Below are positions 16,344-24,600 of a stretch of 47,014 nucleotides of DNA, in pieces. The DNA is from an uncultured bacterium (GTDB lineage: Bacteria; Bacillota; Clostridia; Oscillospirales; Acutalibacteraceae). Under the pieces are notes generated by a model. That model had not been told where the DNA came from, ran no database searches, and saw nothing but the letters and a program-made list of their open reading frames with translations. Each line of letters opens with the position of its first letter. Position 1 is the stretch's first letter. The stretch spans positions 1-47,014 of the forward strand of contig CAJMOH010000020.1 of the NCBI GenBank assembly GCA_905215055.1, written 5' to 3'. A program made the translations under genes and the position numbers.

Positions 16344-18305
16344 TTGGACGGCAATCAAAAAAAGATCCGAAACCTGTTGCTGTACATTGGGATTCCCGTG
16401 GTGGTGCTGTTTATCATCATCTTCCTGTTCAACAACCGAACACCCCAGACAGCAACCCATAAGTATTCCGACATCATCGCCTACTTCCAAGATCAGGAGG
16501 TCACCGGCTATTCGCTGAACCTTGGCTCTGGGGACATGATTATTCAGCTGGAGGATGGCCAGACCATTGGCTATCAGCTGCCCAGCGTGGACCTGTTCTA
16601 CATGGATGTGCGGGACTCCATTGCCGAGTACAACGCCACCCACGACACCTATATGGTGCAGGACCTGATCCGTCCGGCGGAGACCAGCTGGCTGATCAGC
16701 CTGCTGCCCACGGTCATTCTGTTCGCGGGGCTGATTATCTTTTGGATGTTCATCATGCGGCGGCTTGGCTCCAGCATGGGCGGCGACAAGCAGATGAACT
16801 TCGGCAAGGCCAAGATCAAGCAGATGAGCGATGAAAAGCGCAAGACCACTTTCGCCGACGTGGCAGGCGCCGACGAGGAAAAGGAAGAGCTGCGGGAGAT
16901 TGTGGAGTTTCTCAAAAACCCCTCCAAATACAACTCTCTGGGCGCCCGAATCCCCAAGGGCGTGCTGCTGGTTGGCCCTCCCGGCACAGGTAAAACCCTG
17001 CTGGCCCGGGCCGTGGCCGGCGAGGCTGGGGTGCCCTTCTTCTCCATCTCCGGCTCCGACTTTGTGGAGATGTTCGTGGGCGTGGGCGCCTCCCGTGTGC
17101 GGGACCTGTTTGACAAGGCCAAGAAAAACCACCCCTGCATCATCTTCATCGACGAGATTGACGCTGTGGGCCGGCAGAGAGGCGCTGGTCTGGGCGGCGG
17201 CCACGACGAGCGGGAGCAGACCCTGAACCAGCTGCTGGTGGAAATGGACGGCTTTGGCGCCAACGAGGGCGTCATCATGATTGCCGCCACCAACCGCCCC
17301 GACATTCTGGACCCCGCCCTCATGCGTCCCGGCCGGTTTGACCGCCAGGTGATGGTGGGCTATCCCGACATCAAAGGCCGGGAGGAGATTTTGCGGGTCC
17401 ATGCCAAGGGCAAGCCCCTGGCTCCCGACGTGGTGCTCTCCACCATTGCCAAGTCCACTGCGGGCTTTACCGGCGCGGACCTGGAAAACCTTCTGAACGA
17501 GGCGGCCTTGCTGGCGGCTCGGAAAAATCACCGGGCCATCACCATGGCGGAAATCGAGGAGGCCACCATCAAGGTGGTGGTGGGAACCGAGAAAAAGAGC
17601 CGCGTCATGAGCGAGAAGGAGAAGAAGCTTACCGCCTACCACGAGGCGGGCCACGCCATTGCCACCTATTACTGCGGCACCCAGGACCCTGTGCATCAAA
17701 TTTCCATCATTCCCCGGGGTATGGCGGGAGGCTATACCATGCACCTGCCCACCGAGGACCGGAGCTATAAGAGCCGGGAGGAAATGCGGGAGGAGCTGGT
17801 GGTGCTGCTGGGCGGCCGGGTGGCCGAGGCCCTGGTGCTGGATGACATTTCCACCGGCGCCAGCAACGACATCGAGCGGGCCACCAAGATCGCCCGGGCC
17901 ATGGTGACAAAATACGGCATGAGCGAAAAGCTTGGCCCCATCACCTATGGCAGCGACGACTCCAACCCCTTCTTGGGCAAGGAGATGGGCCACATCAGCA
18001 ACTACTCCGAGCAGACTGCCTCGGAGATCGACGAGGAGATTCAGAGCATTATCTCCACCGCCTATCAAAAGACCGAGCAGATCCTGAAGGACCACATCGA
18101 CGAGCTGCACCGCCTGGCCGGTGTGCTCTACGAGAAGGAAAAGATCGACGGCGTGGAATTCCAGCAGGTGATGGACGGCAATCTGCTGCCCAGCGGGATG
18201 ACCACCCAGGCCATGGGCCAACAGCCCCAGGAGGCGCTGCCGGAGGCCGGCGGAGAGCCGGAGGCTTCCCAGGAGGAAACCAGCCCGGCCCCAGAGCAGG
18301 ACTGA
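16344..18305 (+). CDS. ftsH: ATP-dependent membrane zinc protease FtsH
   Basis: A 653-residue AAA+ protease anchored in the membrane that degrades unfolded and regulatory membrane proteins. Two membrane segments (about 10-28 and 112-132) flank an extracytoplasmic domain. The AAA domain has GPPGTGKT at 211-218, FIDEID and the NRPDILDPALMRPGRFDRQ second region of homology. The zinc site is HEAGH at 433-437. The acidic Q/E/P-rich tail after about 610 is low complexity. It starts with TTG at 16344, eight bases after AGGAGG. It is the last gene before a strong terminator. Confidence 0.97.
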   Translation: MDGNQKKIRNLLLYIGIPVVVLFIIIFLFNNRTPQTATHKYSDIIAYFQDQEVTGYSLNLGSGDMIIQLEDGQTIGYQLPSVDLFYMDVRDSIAEYNATHDTYMVQDLIRPAETSWLISLLPTVILFAGLIIFWMFIMRRLGSSMGGDKQMNFGKAKIKQMSDEKRKTTFADVAGADEEKEELREIVEFLKNPSKYNSLGARIPKGVLLVGPPGTGKTLLARAVAGEAGVPFFSISGSDFVEMFVGVGASRVRDLFDKAKKNHPCIIFIDEIDAVGRQRGAGLGGGHDEREQTLNQLLVEMDGFGANEGVIMIAATNRPDILDPALMRPGRFDRQVMVGYPDIKGREEILRVHAKGKPLAPDVVLSTIAKSTAGFTGADLENLLNEAALLAARKNHRAITMAEIEEATIKVVVGTEKKSRVMSEKEKKLTAYHEAGHAIATYYCGTQDPVHQISIIPRGMAGGYTMHLPTEDRSYKSREEMREELVVLLGGRVAEALVLDDISTGASNDIERATKIARAMVTKYGMSEKLGPITYGSDDSNPFLGKEMGHISNYSEQTASEIDEEIQSIISTAYQKTEQILKDHIDELHRLAGVLYEKEKIDGVEFQQVMDGNLLPSGMTTQAMGQQPQEALPEAGGEPEASQEETSPAPEQD

Positions 18306-18322
18306 TTGTTTATAGATGGTAT

Positions 18323-18362
18323 GCAACCAAGGGAATGGAGGCATTCCCTTGGTTGCTGTTTG
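18323..18362 (+). terminator. Strong terminator after ftsH
   Basis: A 15-bp perfect stem (GCAACCAAGGGAATG and CATTCCCTTGGTTGC, 18323-18356) with loop GAGG is followed by TGTTTGT. It ends the long run that starts at 7844. Confidence 0.9.
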
Positions 18363-18405
18363 TAAGCGTGCAAAGCGGATAGCTTGACAGAGGTCAGGAG
18401 GGACT

Positions 18406-20388
18406 ATGGCAAAAAAGCAAACCTATGGAAACGACAGCATCACCAGCCTGAAGGGCGCGGACCGGGTGCGGCTGCGGCCCGCGGTAATCTTTGGTTCGGA
18501 CGGCATTGACGGCTGCCAGCACTCCATTTTCGAGATTCTGTCCAACTCCATCGACGAGGCGCGGCAGGGCTTTGGAAAGGAGATCACCATCACCCGGTTT
18601 TTGGACCACTCCGTTCAGGTGGAGGACCACGGCCGGGGCATTCCGGTGGACTATAACCCCAAGGAGGAGCGCTACAACTGGGAGCTGGTGTTCTGCGAGA
18701 TGTACGCCGGCGGCAAGTACAACAACAATTCCGGGGAGAGCTACGAATATTCCCTGGGCTTAAACGGCCTGGGCCTGTGCGCCACCCAGTACGCCTCGGA
18801 GTATATGGATGTGGACATCCGCCGGGACGGGTGCCGCTATACCCTTCACTTCCAGCGGGGGGAAAACGTGGGGGGCCTTCAGAAAGAGCCTTATGCCAAG
18901 CGGGACACCGGCACCCTAATCAAGTGGAAGCCGGACTTGCAGGTGTTCACCGACATCGACGTGGCCCTGGACTATTACCTGGACATTTTAAAGCGTCAGG
19001 CGGTGGTCAACGCGGGGATCACCTTCCACCTGAAAAACGAGGTTTCCCCCGGCAAATTCGAGACCACGGACTTCTGCTATGAAAACGGCATTTTGGACCA
19101 CGCCCGGGAGCTTTGCGGAGAGGACGCCCTGACCCCGGTGCAGTTTTGGCAGAGCGAGAAAAAGGTCCGGGACCGGGAGGACATGGCCCTGTACAACGTG
19201 AAGATCAACGTGGCGGCGGCCTTTTCCAACCGGGTCCATGTGACGGAATACTACCACAACTCCTCCTGGCTGGAGCATGGCGGCGCCCCGGACAAGGCGG
19301 TGCGGAACGCCTTTGTCTACCAGATTGACGCCTATTGCAAACAGAATGGCAAGTACAACAAAAGCGAGAGCAAGATTACCTTTCAGGACGTGGAGGACTG
19401 CCTGGTGATTGTCATTTCCTCCTTCTCCACCCAGACCTCCTACGAGAACCAGACGAAAAAGGCCATCACCAACAAGGGCATCCAGGAGGCCATGGTGGAG
19501 ATGCTCCGCCACAACCTGGAGGTCTATTTCATCGAGAATCCCCTGGACGCGGAGAAAATTGCCAACCAGGTGCTGGTGAACAAGCGCAGCCGGGAGGACG
19601 CGGAAAAGACCCGCCTGAACCTGAAGGGCAAGCTTACCGCCAAAATGGACATCACCGGCCGGGTGCAGAAATTTGTGGACTGCCGCTCCAAGGATGTGGG
19701 AGAGCGGGAGCTGTTCATCGTGGAGGGCGACTCGGCTTTGGGCTCTGTCAAGCAGGCCCGGGACCCCAACTTCCAGGCGGTGATGCCCATTCGGGGCAAG
19801 ATCCTCAACTGCCTGAAGGCCGACTATGACAAGATCTTTAAAAGCGAGATCATCACCGATCTCATCAAGGTGCTGGGGTGCGGGGTGCAGGTGAAGTCAA
19901 AGGCCAACAAGTCCATTGGCGCCTTTGACATGGACAATCTGCGGTGGAGCAAGATCATTCTCTGCACCGACGCCGACGTGGACGGGTTCCACATCCGCAC
20001 CATCCTGCTGACCATGCTCTACCGCCTGACCCCGGACCTGATTGAGCATGACAAGGTGTTCATCGCCGAGTCTCCTCTGTACGAGATCACCTCTAAGGAC
20101 AAGACCTATTTTGCCTATAACGAGCGGGAGAAGGACCAGTTTCTCAAGGAGCTGGAGGGCCAGAAATACACCATCCAGCGCAGCAAGGGCCTGGGCGAAA
20201 ACGACCCCGACATGATGAACCTGACCACCATGAACCCCAAGACCCGGCGGCTGATCCAGGTGATGCCCGGAGACGCCCAGCAGGCGGCCCAGATGTTTGA
20301 CGTGCTGCTGGGAGACAACCTGACCGGCCGGAAGGACTTCATTGTGGAGCACGGCAGCGAGTACCTGGATGACCTGGACGTATCCTGA
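18406..20388 (+). CDS. Divergent type IIA topoisomerase subunit B (GyrB/ParE-like)
   Basis: A 660-residue ATPase/TOPRIM subunit of a type IIA topoisomerase. The GHKL ATPase has EILSNSIDEA and VEDHGRGIPV, keeping the ATP-site Glu, Asn and Asp. The third motif reads LGLNGLG where gyrases and topo IV have GGLHGVG. TOPRIM residues are intact: E440 in EGDSA, and D522, D524 and D526 in DADVDG. The C-terminus keeps the GLGEND segment that binds the A subunit. ATG 18406 follows AGGAGGG. The A subunit gene starts 18 bp downstream. The pair is unlike canonical gyrase; it probably serves as topoisomerase IV (decatenation) or as an extra lineage-specific enzyme, so no symbol is given. Confidence 0.88.
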   Translation: MAKKQTYGNDSITSLKGADRVRLRPAVIFGSDGIDGCQHSIFEILSNSIDEARQGFGKEITITRFLDHSVQVEDHGRGIPVDYNPKEERYNWELVFCEMYAGGKYNNNSGESYEYSLGLNGLGLCATQYASEYMDVDIRRDGCRYTLHFQRGENVGGLQKEPYAKRDTGTLIKWKPDLQVFTDIDVALDYYLDILKRQAVVNAGITFHLKNEVSPGKFETTDFCYENGILDHARELCGEDALTPVQFWQSEKKVRDREDMALYNVKINVAAAFSNRVHVTEYYHNSSWLEHGGAPDKAVRNAFVYQIDAYCKQNGKYNKSESKITFQDVEDCLVIVISSFSTQTSYENQTKKAITNKGIQEAMVEMLRHNLEVYFIENPLDAEKIANQVLVNKRSREDAEKTRLNLKGKLTAKMDITGRVQKFVDCRSKDVGERELFIVEGDSALGSVKQARDPNFQAVMPIRGKILNCLKADYDKIFKSEIITDLIKVLGCGVQVKSKANKSIGAFDMDNLRWSKIILCTDADVDGFHIRTILLTMLYRLTPDLIEHDKVFIAESPLYEITSKDKTYFAYNEREKDQFLKELEGQKYTIQRSKGLGENDPDMMNLTTMNPKTRRLIQVMPGDAQQAAQMFDVLLGDNLTGRKDFIVEHGSEYLDDLDVS

Positions 20389-20406
20389 TGGAAGGGAGGA
20401 GCACAC

Positions 20407-22650
20407 ATGCCTAGAAAAAAACAGCAGCCGGCCGGAATGGCCGCCCCCAAAATGCAGGGCTTTATCGCCGGGGCGGGGGAGATTGTCCGCCAGGACATCA
20501 GCGAGACCCTGCGGAAAAATTTTATGCCCTACGCCATGAGCGTGATCCTCTCCCGGGCCATCCCGGAGATCGACGGCTTTAAGCCCTCTCACCGAAAGCT
20601 GCTCTACACCATGTATAAAATGGGGCTTTTAAGCTCTCCCCGAACCAAGAGCGCTAACATTGTGGGCCAGACCATGAAGCTGAACCCCCACGGCGACGCC
20701 GCCATTTACGACACGATGGTGCGGCTTTCCCGGGGCTACGAGGCCCTGCTCCACCCCTATGTGGACTCCAAGGGCAACTTTGGCAAGGCCTATTCCCGGG
20801 ATATGGCCTGGGCCGCTCCCCGGTACACCGAGGCCCGCCTGGATCCCATTTGCCGGGAGCTGTTCCAGGACATTGACAGGGACACGGTGGACATGGTGGA
20901 CAACTATGACAACACCATGAAAGAGCCTGTTCTGCTGCCCACCACCTTTCCCAGCGTGCTGGTCAACGCCAACACGGGCATTGCCGTGGGCATGGCCAGC
21001 AATATCTGCCCCTTCAATCTGGCGGAGGTCTGCCGCACCACCATTGCCCTGATCCGGGACCCGGCGGCCGACCTGTTCGAGACCATGCAGGCCCCGGACT
21101 TTCCCGGCGGCGGGCTGATTATCTTTGACCGGAAGCAGATGGAGCAGATCTATAAAACGGGCCGGGGCAGCTTTCGGGTACGGGCGCGGTGGACCTATGA
21201 CAAGGCCGCCGGGTGCGTGGACGTGACCCAGATCCCCCCCACCACCAACATCGAGGCCATTGTGGAGCGCGTTATCGACCTGGTAAAGCAGGGCAAGCTG
21301 AAGGAGATCTCCGACATCCGGGACGAGACGGGCTTGGCAGGGCTGAAGATTACCATCGACCTGAAGCGGGGCGTGGACCCGGACAAGCTGATGCAGAAGC
21401 TCTTCAAGCTGACCCCCCTGGAGGACAGCTTTGCCTGCAACTTCAACGTGCTCATCGCGGGGACGCCCCGGGTGCTGGGGGTGCGGGAGCTTTTGGAGGA
21501 GTGGACCGCCTTCCGGGTGGAGTGCGTCCGCCGCCGCACCTATTTTGACCTGCAAAGGAAAAAAGAAAAGCTCCATTTGCTGAAGGGCCTGGAGCTGATT
21601 CTATTGGACATTGACAAGGCCATCCGCATCGTCCGGGAGACGGAGGAGGAGGCCGAGGTGGTTCCCAACCTGATGATCGGCTTTGGCATCGACCAGGTGC
21701 AGGCCGAGTATGTGGCGGAGATCCGCCTGCGCCACCTGAACCGGGAGTATATCCTCAAGCGCACCCAGGAGATTGAGGAGCTGGAGCGGGACATTGCCGG
21801 GCTGGAGAGCGTGCTCAGCTCCAAGGCCAAGGTACAGGGCATCATCGTGAAGGAGCTGGAGGCTGTGGCCCAGAAATACGGCCAGCCCCGGCGTTCCATG
21901 ATCCTCTACGCCGACGAGGTGGAGGAGGCGGAAATTGTGGAGGAGGTGCCGGATTACCCGGTGCAGCTGTTCTTCACCAAGGAGGGCTACTTTAAGAAGA
22001 TCACCCCCCAGTCCCTGCGGATGAGCGGGGAGCAGAAGCTGAAGGAGGGGGACCAGATTGCCCAGCAGGTGGAGGACCAAAACACCGCCGAGCTGCTGTT
22101 CTTCTCCGACAGGAGCCAGGTCTACAAGCTGAAGGCCGCGGACTTTGCCGACACCAAGGCAAGCGTCCTGGGGGAATACATTCCCGCCAAGGCCCAAATG
22201 GACGAGGGGGAGAGCGCGGTGTACATGGCTGTTACCCACCAGTACGACGGGTTTATGCTGTTCTTTTTTGAAAACGGCAAGGCGGCTAAGGTGGAGATGA
22301 GCGCCTATCAGACCAAGCAGAACCGGAAAAAGCTGTTAAACGCTTACAGCGACAAATCCCCTCTGGCGGCGGCGCTGTATCTGAAGGAGGACCGGGAGGT
22401 GCTGCTGACGGCCTCCTCGGGGCGGATGCTGCTATTCCACACCGGGCTGATCGCCCCCAAGACCACCAAGAACACCCAGGGGGTTCAGGCCATGAACCTG
22501 AAAAAAGGCCAGCGCCTGATGAGCGTCAGGCTTTATGAGGAGGGCATGCTGCAAAACCCCAACCGCTACAAGAAGAACCTGCCCGCTCTGGGCGCCTTGC
22601 CCGAGGCTGGGGAAAGCGTGGGCGGCCAGCTGGAGCTTTCCGGGAGTTGA
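20407..22650 (+). CDS. Divergent type IIA topoisomerase subunit A (GyrA/ParC-like)
   Basis: A 747-residue DNA breakage-reunion subunit. The winged-helix domain carries SRAIPEIDGFKPSHRK and the catalytic tyrosine Y140 in APRYTEARL. Tower and coiled-coil regions follow, with a heptad-like stretch at about 440-500. The C-terminal domain from about 510 shows only about four blade-like segments (such as LFFTKEGYFKKI and LLFFSDRSQVYKL). No clear GyrA-box for DNA wrapping is visible, which argues for a decatenase/topo IV-type role and not gyrase. It is co-transcribed with the B subunit. The 3' end contains the -35 box of the ruvC promoter. Confidence 0.88.
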   Translation: MPRKKQQPAGMAAPKMQGFIAGAGEIVRQDISETLRKNFMPYAMSVILSRAIPEIDGFKPSHRKLLYTMYKMGLLSSPRTKSANIVGQTMKLNPHGDAAIYDTMVRLSRGYEALLHPYVDSKGNFGKAYSRDMAWAAPRYTEARLDPICRELFQDIDRDTVDMVDNYDNTMKEPVLLPTTFPSVLVNANTGIAVGMASNICPFNLAEVCRTTIALIRDPAADLFETMQAPDFPGGGLIIFDRKQMEQIYKTGRGSFRVRARWTYDKAAGCVDVTQIPPTTNIEAIVERVIDLVKQGKLKEISDIRDETGLAGLKITIDLKRGVDPDKLMQKLFKLTPLEDSFACNFNVLIAGTPRVLGVRELLEEWTAFRVECVRRRTYFDLQRKKEKLHLLKGLELILLDIDKAIRIVRETEEEAEVVPNLMIGFGIDQVQAEYVAEIRLRHLNREYILKRTQEIEELERDIAGLESVLSSKAKVQGIIVKELEAVAQKYGQPRRSMILYADEVEEAEIVEEVPDYPVQLFFTKEGYFKKITPQSLRMSGEQKLKEGDQIAQQVEDQNTAELLFFSDRSQVYKLKAADFADTKASVLGEYIPAKAQMDEGESAVYMAVTHQYDGFMLFFFENGKAAKVEMSAYQTKQNRKKLLNAYSDKSPLAAALYLKEDREVLLTASSGRMLLFHTGLIAPKTTKNTQGVQAMNLKKGQRLMSVRLYEEGMLQNPNRYKKNLPALGALPEAGESVGGQLELSGS

Positions 22651-22675
22651 ACCCCGCATGGCTTTATGCTATAAT
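22647..22675 (+). promoter_or_regulatory. Promoter of ruvC, -35 overlapping a stop codon
   Basis: TTGAAC at 22647-22652 contains the TGA stop (22648-22650) of the topoisomerase A gene. A 17-bp spacer leads to a perfect TATAAT (22670-22675). RuvC starts 32 bp later. No LexA consensus (GAAC-N4-GTTC) is seen across it. Confidence 0.8.
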
Positions 22676-22707
22676 GAAACGAATATGCGGACAAGGAGGC
22701 AACCCTG

Positions 22708-23232
22708 GTGCGGATTTTGGGAATTGATCCCGGCTATGCCATTGTGGGCTACGGCGTGATCGAGGCGGCGGGAGGCCGCTTCCGCCCCGTGGAGTACGGC
22801 GCCATCACCACCCCGGCGGGGGCGGACTTTGGCAGCCGCCTGGAGGAGATTTACCAGGGCATGGGGGAGATTCTGGCCCGGCTGAAGCCCGAAGCCGCCG
22901 CCGTGGAAAAGCTGTATTTTAGCAATAACAAGACCACGGGCATCGGCGTGGCGGAGGCCAGGGGGGTAATCCTGCTGGCCCTGGCCCAGCACGGGGTGCC
23001 CCTGTTTGAGTACACGCCCATGCAGGTGAAGCAGGCTGTGACAGGCTATGGCAAGGCCCTGAAGCCCCAGGTTCAGGAGATGACCCGGCGGCTGCTGCAT
23101 CTGCAACGGGTTCCCAAGCCCGACGACACCGCCGACGCCTTGGCCCTGGCCATCTGTCACGGTCAGGCGGCGGGCAGTCCTCTGCGGCGGGTGCTGCTGG
23201 AACGGGACCGCAAACCCGACCAAGCCATCTAG
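22708..23232 (+). CDS. ruvC: Holliday junction resolvase RuvC
   Basis: A 174-residue RNase H-fold endonuclease that cuts Holliday junctions symmetrically. The acidic set is complete: D7 (GIDPG), E67 (VEKLYF), D140 and D143 (PDDTADA). Basic residues in the YGKALKPQV block are also kept. The GTG start at 22708 follows AAGGAGG. In most relatives ruvC directly precedes ruvA and ruvB; here 729 bp of repeat-rich DNA separates them. Confidence 0.95.
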   Translation: MRILGIDPGYAIVGYGVIEAAGGRFRPVEYGAITTPAGADFGSRLEEIYQGMGEILARLKPEAAAVEKLYFSNNKTTGIGVAEARGVILLALAQHGVPLFEYTPMQVKQAVTGYGKALKPQVQEMTRRLLHLQRVPKPDDTADALALAICHGQAAGSPLRRVLLERDRKPDQAI

Positions 23233-23465
23233 TCCGTGGCCGGACTGGACACTTCGCGCTATGGGGCGGCGGCTACGGCCGCGCCTGTGCTGACAGTCAG
23301 CGCACGTCCGCGCCCAGTGCCTGGGCTCTCAAGACGCGGTCCTGGTCCCCGGTGGGGACCGTTCAGGACCGGTCTACGTTGCCACTTCGGTCGGTGCTGG
23401 GCGTCTGCCACTGGCAGACAGCACCCGAGGCGGCAGCCGAGACCGGCGCTTAAAGGCGCCGGGGT
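23231..23465. repeat. GC-rich cluster of short perfect inverted repeats
   Basis: Directly after the ruvC stop are many small palindromes: AGTCCG/CGGACT (23231-23246), GTGCTGA/TCAGCGCAC (about 23287-23305), GGTCCCC/GGGGACC (23344-23360) nested within GGTCCTG/CAGGACC, GTCTGCC/GGCAGAC nested within GTGCT/AGCAC (about 23394-23424), and GGCGC/GGCGCC near 23447-23462. An open plus-strand frame crosses it but has no ribosome site or recognisable product. It looks like an interspersed palindromic element, not a gene; whether it is repeated elsewhere in the genome cannot be seen here. Confidence 0.55.
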
Positions 23466-23529
23466 TTGCGGGGGGCGGCTGGCAAGCGGCCCGCGCTTGA
23501 GTTCGGTGGAGACAAGTAAAGTTTTCGCT

Positions 23530-23608
23530 CAAGCCTTTTTCAAAAGGCTTGCAGAGCGCGAGACAGCGTCTCGTGACCCTAAGGGGGTTGCAAGGACCGT
23601 AGGTCCTG
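23530..23608. repeat. Three consecutive hairpins in the ruvC-ruvA gap
   Basis: Three perfect hairpins stand in a row: CAAGCCTTTT/AAAAGGCTTG (23530-23551), CGAGAC/GTCTCG (23559-23573) and AGGACC/GGTCCT (23593-23607). Their regular order suggests a defined repeated element or a structured RNA. Part of the AAGCCTTT arm resembles the GGCTTTCTTTCAAG segment of the 116-bp repeats at the window end. Confidence 0.5.
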
Positions 23609-23620
23609 CCTTCCCATACA

Positions 23621-23646
23621 CAAAAAAGGGGGAACGGACGTCCCCC
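23621..23646 (-). terminator. Minus-strand intrinsic terminator without a known gene
   Basis: On the minus strand, GGGGGA (23646-23641) and TCCCCC (23633-23628) form a stem followed by TTTTTTG. This is a good terminator, but no minus-strand gene lies between it and ruvA. Either a short RNA is made from the region to its right, or it limits antisense transcription. Confidence 0.6.
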
Positions 23647-23694
23647 TCTTGGGACAGCACAAAAGCCGTTGCCCCAGGGCTTGAGAGAGGGAAA

Positions 23695-23851
23695 TGCACG
23701 AATCACCCCAAAAACCCAGGAAACAAGCCATTTTTATGACTTGTGCAGGTGCACGAATCACTTTCAGAGCTGGAAAAACAGAGTTGTGATTTGTACATGT
23801 GTACAAATCATAGAACCCGCATAAAACCTGGATTTTTCGATGATTCGTTCA
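23695..23851. promoter_or_regulatory. Phased palindromic operator-like array upstream of ruvAB
   Basis: Two full sites have 11-bp arms and a 2-bp centre: TGACTTGTGCA-GG-TGCACGAATCA (23737-23760) and TGATTTGTACA-TG-TGTACAAATCA (23787-23810; perfect arms). A right half-site, TGCACGAATCA, lies at 23695-23705. A left half-site, TGATTCGTTCA, lies at 23841-23851. Right arms start at 23695, 23750 and 23800; left arms at 23737, 23787 and 23841, so spacing is 50-55 bp, near five DNA turns. This fits a dimeric repressor binding in phase. The core (GTRC-N4-GYAC) has the geometry but not the sequence of the Firmicutes LexA box. No clear promoter was found for ruvA. Confidence 0.6.
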
Positions 23852-23961
23852 CTTTCTTATCTCAAGTAGTCCCAAGCTGGCCCCCAGCACAGCGCCGCTT
23901 GTTTGAACAAACCACGAAACACGCCAAGGCTTCCCCGCTTTGGATGGAGAAAGGACACACC

Positions 23962-24570
23962 ATGATTTACAGCGTTACAGGAACCTTGGTCCACACCGAG
24001 CCGGGAGCGGCGGTGGTGGATGTGGGGGGCGTGGCCTTCCGGTGCATGACCTCCATGAACACCCTGCGAAGCCTGCCGAAGCTTTCGGAAAAGACCACCT
24101 TATACACCTATCTGAATGTTCGGGAGGACGCCCTGGACCTGTTCGGCTTTGCCACCAAGGGGGAGCTTTCCTGCTTTCGGCTGCTGACGGCCATCAGCGG
24201 CGTGGGACCCAAGGTGGGGCTGGCCATCCTGTCTCAGCTGACGCCGGAGGACGTGGCCCTGGCCGCCGCCGCCGGGGACGCCAAGCGCTTTACCAAGGCC
24301 AGCGGTGTGGGACAGAAGCTGGCCCAGCGCATTGTGCTGGAGCTGAAGGACAAGGTGCGGGACCTGTCCGGCGCGGTTCCCTTGGAGAGTGGAACAGAGC
24401 CGGGAGGCCCCTCCGCGTCGGGAAACGCCTCTCAGGCGGTAAGCGCTCTGGTGGCTTTGGGCTATTCTGCCAGCGAAGCCGCCGCCGCCGTGGGACGGCT
24501 GGACAGCTCCCTGCCCCCAGAGGAGCTGATCCGCCAGGCTCTCAGAGGCTTTGGCAGCGGCAAAGGATAA
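23962..24570 (+). CDS. ruvA: Holliday junction branch migration protein RuvA
   Basis: A 202-residue protein that binds four-way junctions as a tetramer and loads the RuvB motor. The N-terminal OB-fold (about 1-62) is followed by two helix-hairpin-helix motifs (ISGVGPKVG, ASGVGQKLAQRI) and a C-terminal RuvB-binding domain (about 150-202). ATG 23962 is preceded by GGAGAAAGGA and gives the standard length. An in-frame extension to 23743 would translate the palindromic array and is rejected. ruvB begins 30 bp downstream. Confidence 0.95.
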   Translation: MIYSVTGTLVHTEPGAAVVDVGGVAFRCMTSMNTLRSLPKLSEKTTLYTYLNVREDALDLFGFATKGELSCFRLLTAISGVGPKVGLAILSQLTPEDVALAAAAGDAKRFTKASGVGQKLAQRIVLELKDKVRDLSGAVPLESGTEPGGPSASGNASQAVSALVALGYSASEAAAAVGRLDSSLPPEELIRQALRGFGSGKG

Positions 24571-24600
24571 TCGCGAGGCAAGACGAAAGGAGGCACCCTT

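Noticed and set aside
23236..23739. Open plus-strand frame of 167 codons between ruvC and ruvA
   Set aside because: It runs through palindromes, lacks a ribosome site and resembles no protein; Arg/Pro/Gly-rich content reflects base composition.
23737..23810. LexA (SOS) boxes upstream of ruvAB
   Set aside because: Spacing is similar but the sequence does not fit the Firmicutes GAAC-N4-GTTC consensus; left as an unassigned operator.
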